Below, one piece after another: positions 30,456-32,953 of a stretch of 32,953 bases of DNA. The DNA is from Candidatus Goldiibacteriota bacterium (lineage in GTDB: Bacteria; Oederibacteriota; PGYV01; DSYL01). A program made the translations under genes and the position numbers. The first letter of the stretch is position 1. The number at the start of each line of letters is the position of its first letter. Below the pieces are notes generated by a model. That model saw only the letters and a list, made by a program, of their open reading frames with translations, did no database searches and was not told the DNA's origin. Location: contig JAOAIN010000061.1 in assembly GCA_026414685.1 (NCBI GenBank), positions 1 through 32,953 of the forward strand, written 5' to 3'.

Positions 30456-30932
30456 ATGGATGATTTTTTAATTGCATTAAATAATATATGGAATACAGTA
30501 GTAATCATTGTCACACATAAGATTTTTTATATTACATTTTTTACATGGTTAATAGCCCAGACATTAAAAGTTTTGATTTTCTTTATAACAAAGCATAAGT
30601 TTGATTTTAGATTGTTTGTAGGGACAGGTGGCATGCCATCATCTCATACAGCTGCTGTTTCTGCTATTACAACAACAATAGGGTTATATTCAGGTTGGGA
30701 CTCTCCTGTTTTCATGGTTTCTTTATGTTATGCAATAATAGTTATAAGCGATGCTATGGGAGTGAGAAGAGCTGCAGGTAAACAAGCGGTTGTACTTAAT
30801 AAAATGATGGATGAGATTGAGCATGGTAAATTCAAATACGAAAAAAGATTAAAAGAACTTCTTGGACATACTCCCTTAGAAGCCTTTGCGGGAATATTGA
30901 TAGGTATTGTTTTCCCGATACTGATGTTTTAA
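30456..30932 (+). CDS. Divergent PAP2 / DUF212 family membrane protein
   Basis: GTGGMPSSHTAAVSAITTTIG, AIIVISDAMGVRRAAGKQA, GHTPLEAFAGILIGI. Confidence 0.88.
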   Translation: MDDFLIALNNIWNTVVIIVTHKIFYITFFTWLIAQTLKVLIFFITKHKFDFRLFVGTGGMPSSHTAAVSAITTTIGLYSGWDSPVFMVSLCYAIIVISDAMGVRRAAGKQAVVLNKMMDEIEHGKFKYEKRLKELLGHTPLEAFAGILIGIVFPILMF

Positions 30933-30942
30933 TCATTTAATT

Positions 30943-32811
30943 ATGATTTATAAAATACTTACTAAAATAAACACACCCAATGATATAAAAAAATTATCAT
31001 TTGAGCAGCTTGAAGTACTTGTTACTGAAATTAGAGATTATATATTAAATGTGGTTTCAAAAACAGGTGGTCATCTTGCTTCATCGCTTGGAGCTGTTGA
31101 AATAACTCTTGCTCTTTATAAAGTATTTGATCCACCTTTTGATAAGATAATCTGGGATATAGGTCACCAAGCATATTGTCATAAAATAGTAACTGGTAGA
31201 ATGAAAAGATTTAAAACTTTAAGACAGAAAAATGGCATATCTGGTTTTTTAAAGCCTACTGAAAGTAAGTATGATATTTTTGGAGCAGGTCATTCTTCCA
31301 CATCCATATCCGCTGCGCTTGGTTTTGCCAAAGCACGGGATTTAAATAAAGAAAGATATGAAGTTGTTGCTGTAATTGGGGATGCATCTTTGGCAAATGG
31401 TATGGCTCTTGAAGCTATAAATCATCTAGGTCATGATAAAACCAAAATGTTAATAGTTGTTATTGATAATGAAATGTCAATTTCTCCAACTGTAGGAGCT
31501 CTTGCAGAATATTTTAATAGATTAATGAGTGGCGGCTTCATTAATAAATTGAGAAATACTATAAAAACTACATTACAAAAAATACCAGCTATAGGATATC
31601 CAACGACAAAAATTTTAATGAGTTTAGAAGAAGGTATTAAAGCTATATTTTCACCGGGAATTATTTTTGATGAACTTGGTATTCGTTATTTTGGACCTAT
31701 AAATGGACATAATATAAAATTACTTGTTGAAACATTAAAAAATATTAAAAACATAAATGGCCCTAAATTACTTCATATAGTGACAAAAAAGGGTAAAGGT
31801 TATAAGCCTGCAGAAGAAAATCCAACTATGTTCCATGGTATAGGTGCATTTGATCCTGCAACAGGCATTCCTGTATGCAAATCAAATATTCCTACATATT
31901 CAAAAGTTTTCTCCGATACATTAATAAAACAGGCGGTAAAGAATAAAAAAATTGTAGCAGTTGTTGCTGCCATGATAGAAGGCACAAATCTATCCGCTTT
32001 TAAAGAAAAATATCCTGATAGATTTTTTGATGTTGGTATTGCAGAAGAACATGCGGTTACTTTTGCAGCAGGACTTGCAAAAGCAGGTTTAAAACCTTTT
32101 GTCTGTGTTTATTCAACTTTTTTACAGCGTGGATTTGATCAGATAATACATGATGTAGGTATTCAAAAATTACCTGTTGTATTTATTATGGATAGGGCGG
32201 GGTTAGTTGGAGAAGATGGTGCAACTCACCATGGTGTTTTTGATATAGCATTTATGAAGATGATACCTAATATGGTTATAATGGCTCCTTCTGATGCTAA
32301 TGAATTGCAGAAGATGATTTCTTTTGCAGCGGATTACAAAGATGGACCAGTTTCTATACGTTTTCCAAGAGGAGAGAGTTACTATTATAATTCTAATTTA
32401 CAAATTAAACTCGGTAAAGCGCGTATTATTAAAAAAGGAAATTCATTGACAATATTAAATTTTGGTGCACTTTTGCCGAAAATAATGAAAGCCATTGAAA
32501 AAGTTGGGGATAAAAATAAAATAGAGATAATTGATGTTAGATTTTTAAAACCAATTGATGAAAAAACAATAATAAAATCTATAAAAAAGACAAAAAAAGT
32601 AATAACAATAGAAGAAGGAGTTATTCATGGTGGCTTTGGTGAGACAGTTTTGCGGATAATTTCAGAATATAATTTAAAAAATATAAAAGTAAAGCAACTG
32701 GGTATTCCAGATAAATTCATTGAACATGGAACAATTGAAGAATGTCGCGAAGAAGCTGGTCTAACTGAAAATAACTTTATTAAACATATAAAAGAATTTT
32801 TGAAATTATAA
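30943..32811 (+). CDS. dxs: 1-deoxy-D-xylulose-5-phosphate synthase
   Basis: SKTGGHLASSLGAVEITLALYKVFDPPFDKIIWDIGHQAYCHKIVTGR, DNEMSIS, GIAEEHAVTFAAGLA, DRAGLVGEDGATHHGVFD. Confidence 0.95.
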   Translation: MIYKILTKINTPNDIKKLSFEQLEVLVTEIRDYILNVVSKTGGHLASSLGAVEITLALYKVFDPPFDKIIWDIGHQAYCHKIVTGRMKRFKTLRQKNGISGFLKPTESKYDIFGAGHSSTSISAALGFAKARDLNKERYEVVAVIGDASLANGMALEAINHLGHDKTKMLIVVIDNEMSISPTVGALAEYFNRLMSGGFINKLRNTIKTTLQKIPAIGYPTTKILMSLEEGIKAIFSPGIIFDELGIRYFGPINGHNIKLLVETLKNIKNINGPKLLHIVTKKGKGYKPAEENPTMFHGIGAFDPATGIPVCKSNIPTYSKVFSDTLIKQAVKNKKIVAVVAAMIEGTNLSAFKEKYPDRFFDVGIAEEHAVTFAAGLAKAGLKPFVCVYSTFLQRGFDQIIHDVGIQKLPVVFIMDRAGLVGEDGATHHGVFDIAFMKMIPNMVIMAPSDANELQKMISFAADYKDGPVSIRFPRGESYYYNSNLQIKLGKARIIKKGNSLTILNFGALLPKIMKAIEKVGDKNKIEIIDVRFLKPIDEKTIIKSIKKTKKVITIEEGVIHGGFGETVLRIISEYNLKNIKVKQLGIPDKFIEHGTIEECREEAGLTENNFIKHIKEFLKL

Positions 32812-32819
32812 GATAAAAA

Positions 32820-32953
32820 ATGATTACAACATTAAAAATAAAAAATTATGCTTTAATACGAGATATAGAGATAAATTTTTCAAAAGGTTTAAATATTTTA
32901 ACTGGTGAAACTGGAGCAGGTAAATCAATAATAATTGGTGCATTAAATATTGC
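32820..32953 (+). CDS. recN: RecN DNA repair ATPase, N-terminal fragment (truncated at window end)
   Basis: MITTLKIKNYALIRDIEINFSKGLNILTGETGAGKSIIIGALNI. Confidence 0.9.
   Translation, partial: MITTLKIKNYALIRDIEINFSKGLNILTGETGAGKSIIIGALNI

Overview
AT-rich bacterial chromosomal window with about 32 genes, nearly all on the + strand; the envelope features suggest a Gram-negative-type, probably uncultivated lineage (inference). Contents in order: (1) the 3' end of a giant Thr-x repeat surface protein, a lipoprotein, two small minus-strand genes, a membrane-fused spermidine synthase-like protein; (2) a translationally coupled YbjQ / TM-YbjQ / M48 protease operon; (3) a double-length ThyX, an ABC transporter with a TPR-like partner, and a uvrA gene broken by one in-frame TGA; (4) an envelope block with a beta-barrel, a TPR plus threefold membrane-repeat protein, an NHL propeller protein with a YPNP C-terminal domain, PilZ, SppA, a TM plus TolB-like propeller protein, and a PorV-like barrel/Ig/OmpA fusion; (5) IclR and GH5 genes; (6) a housekeeping run tgt-yajC-galT-xseA-xseB-ispA-PAP2-dxs-recN. 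No tRNA, rRNA, CRISPR array or transposase was recognised. The most notable observations are: the uvrA in-frame TGA at a normally conserved Arg; a GalT whose HPH nucleophile motif reads HPY; a tandem ThyX whose catalytic motif looks split between its two halves; the coupled YbjQ-YbjQ-M48 operon; the PorV-Ig-OmpA fusion near proteins with YPNP C-terminal domains; and a 13-bp-phased ATGTTT repeat array upstream of iclR. No clearly new multi-gene defence or mobile system was found.
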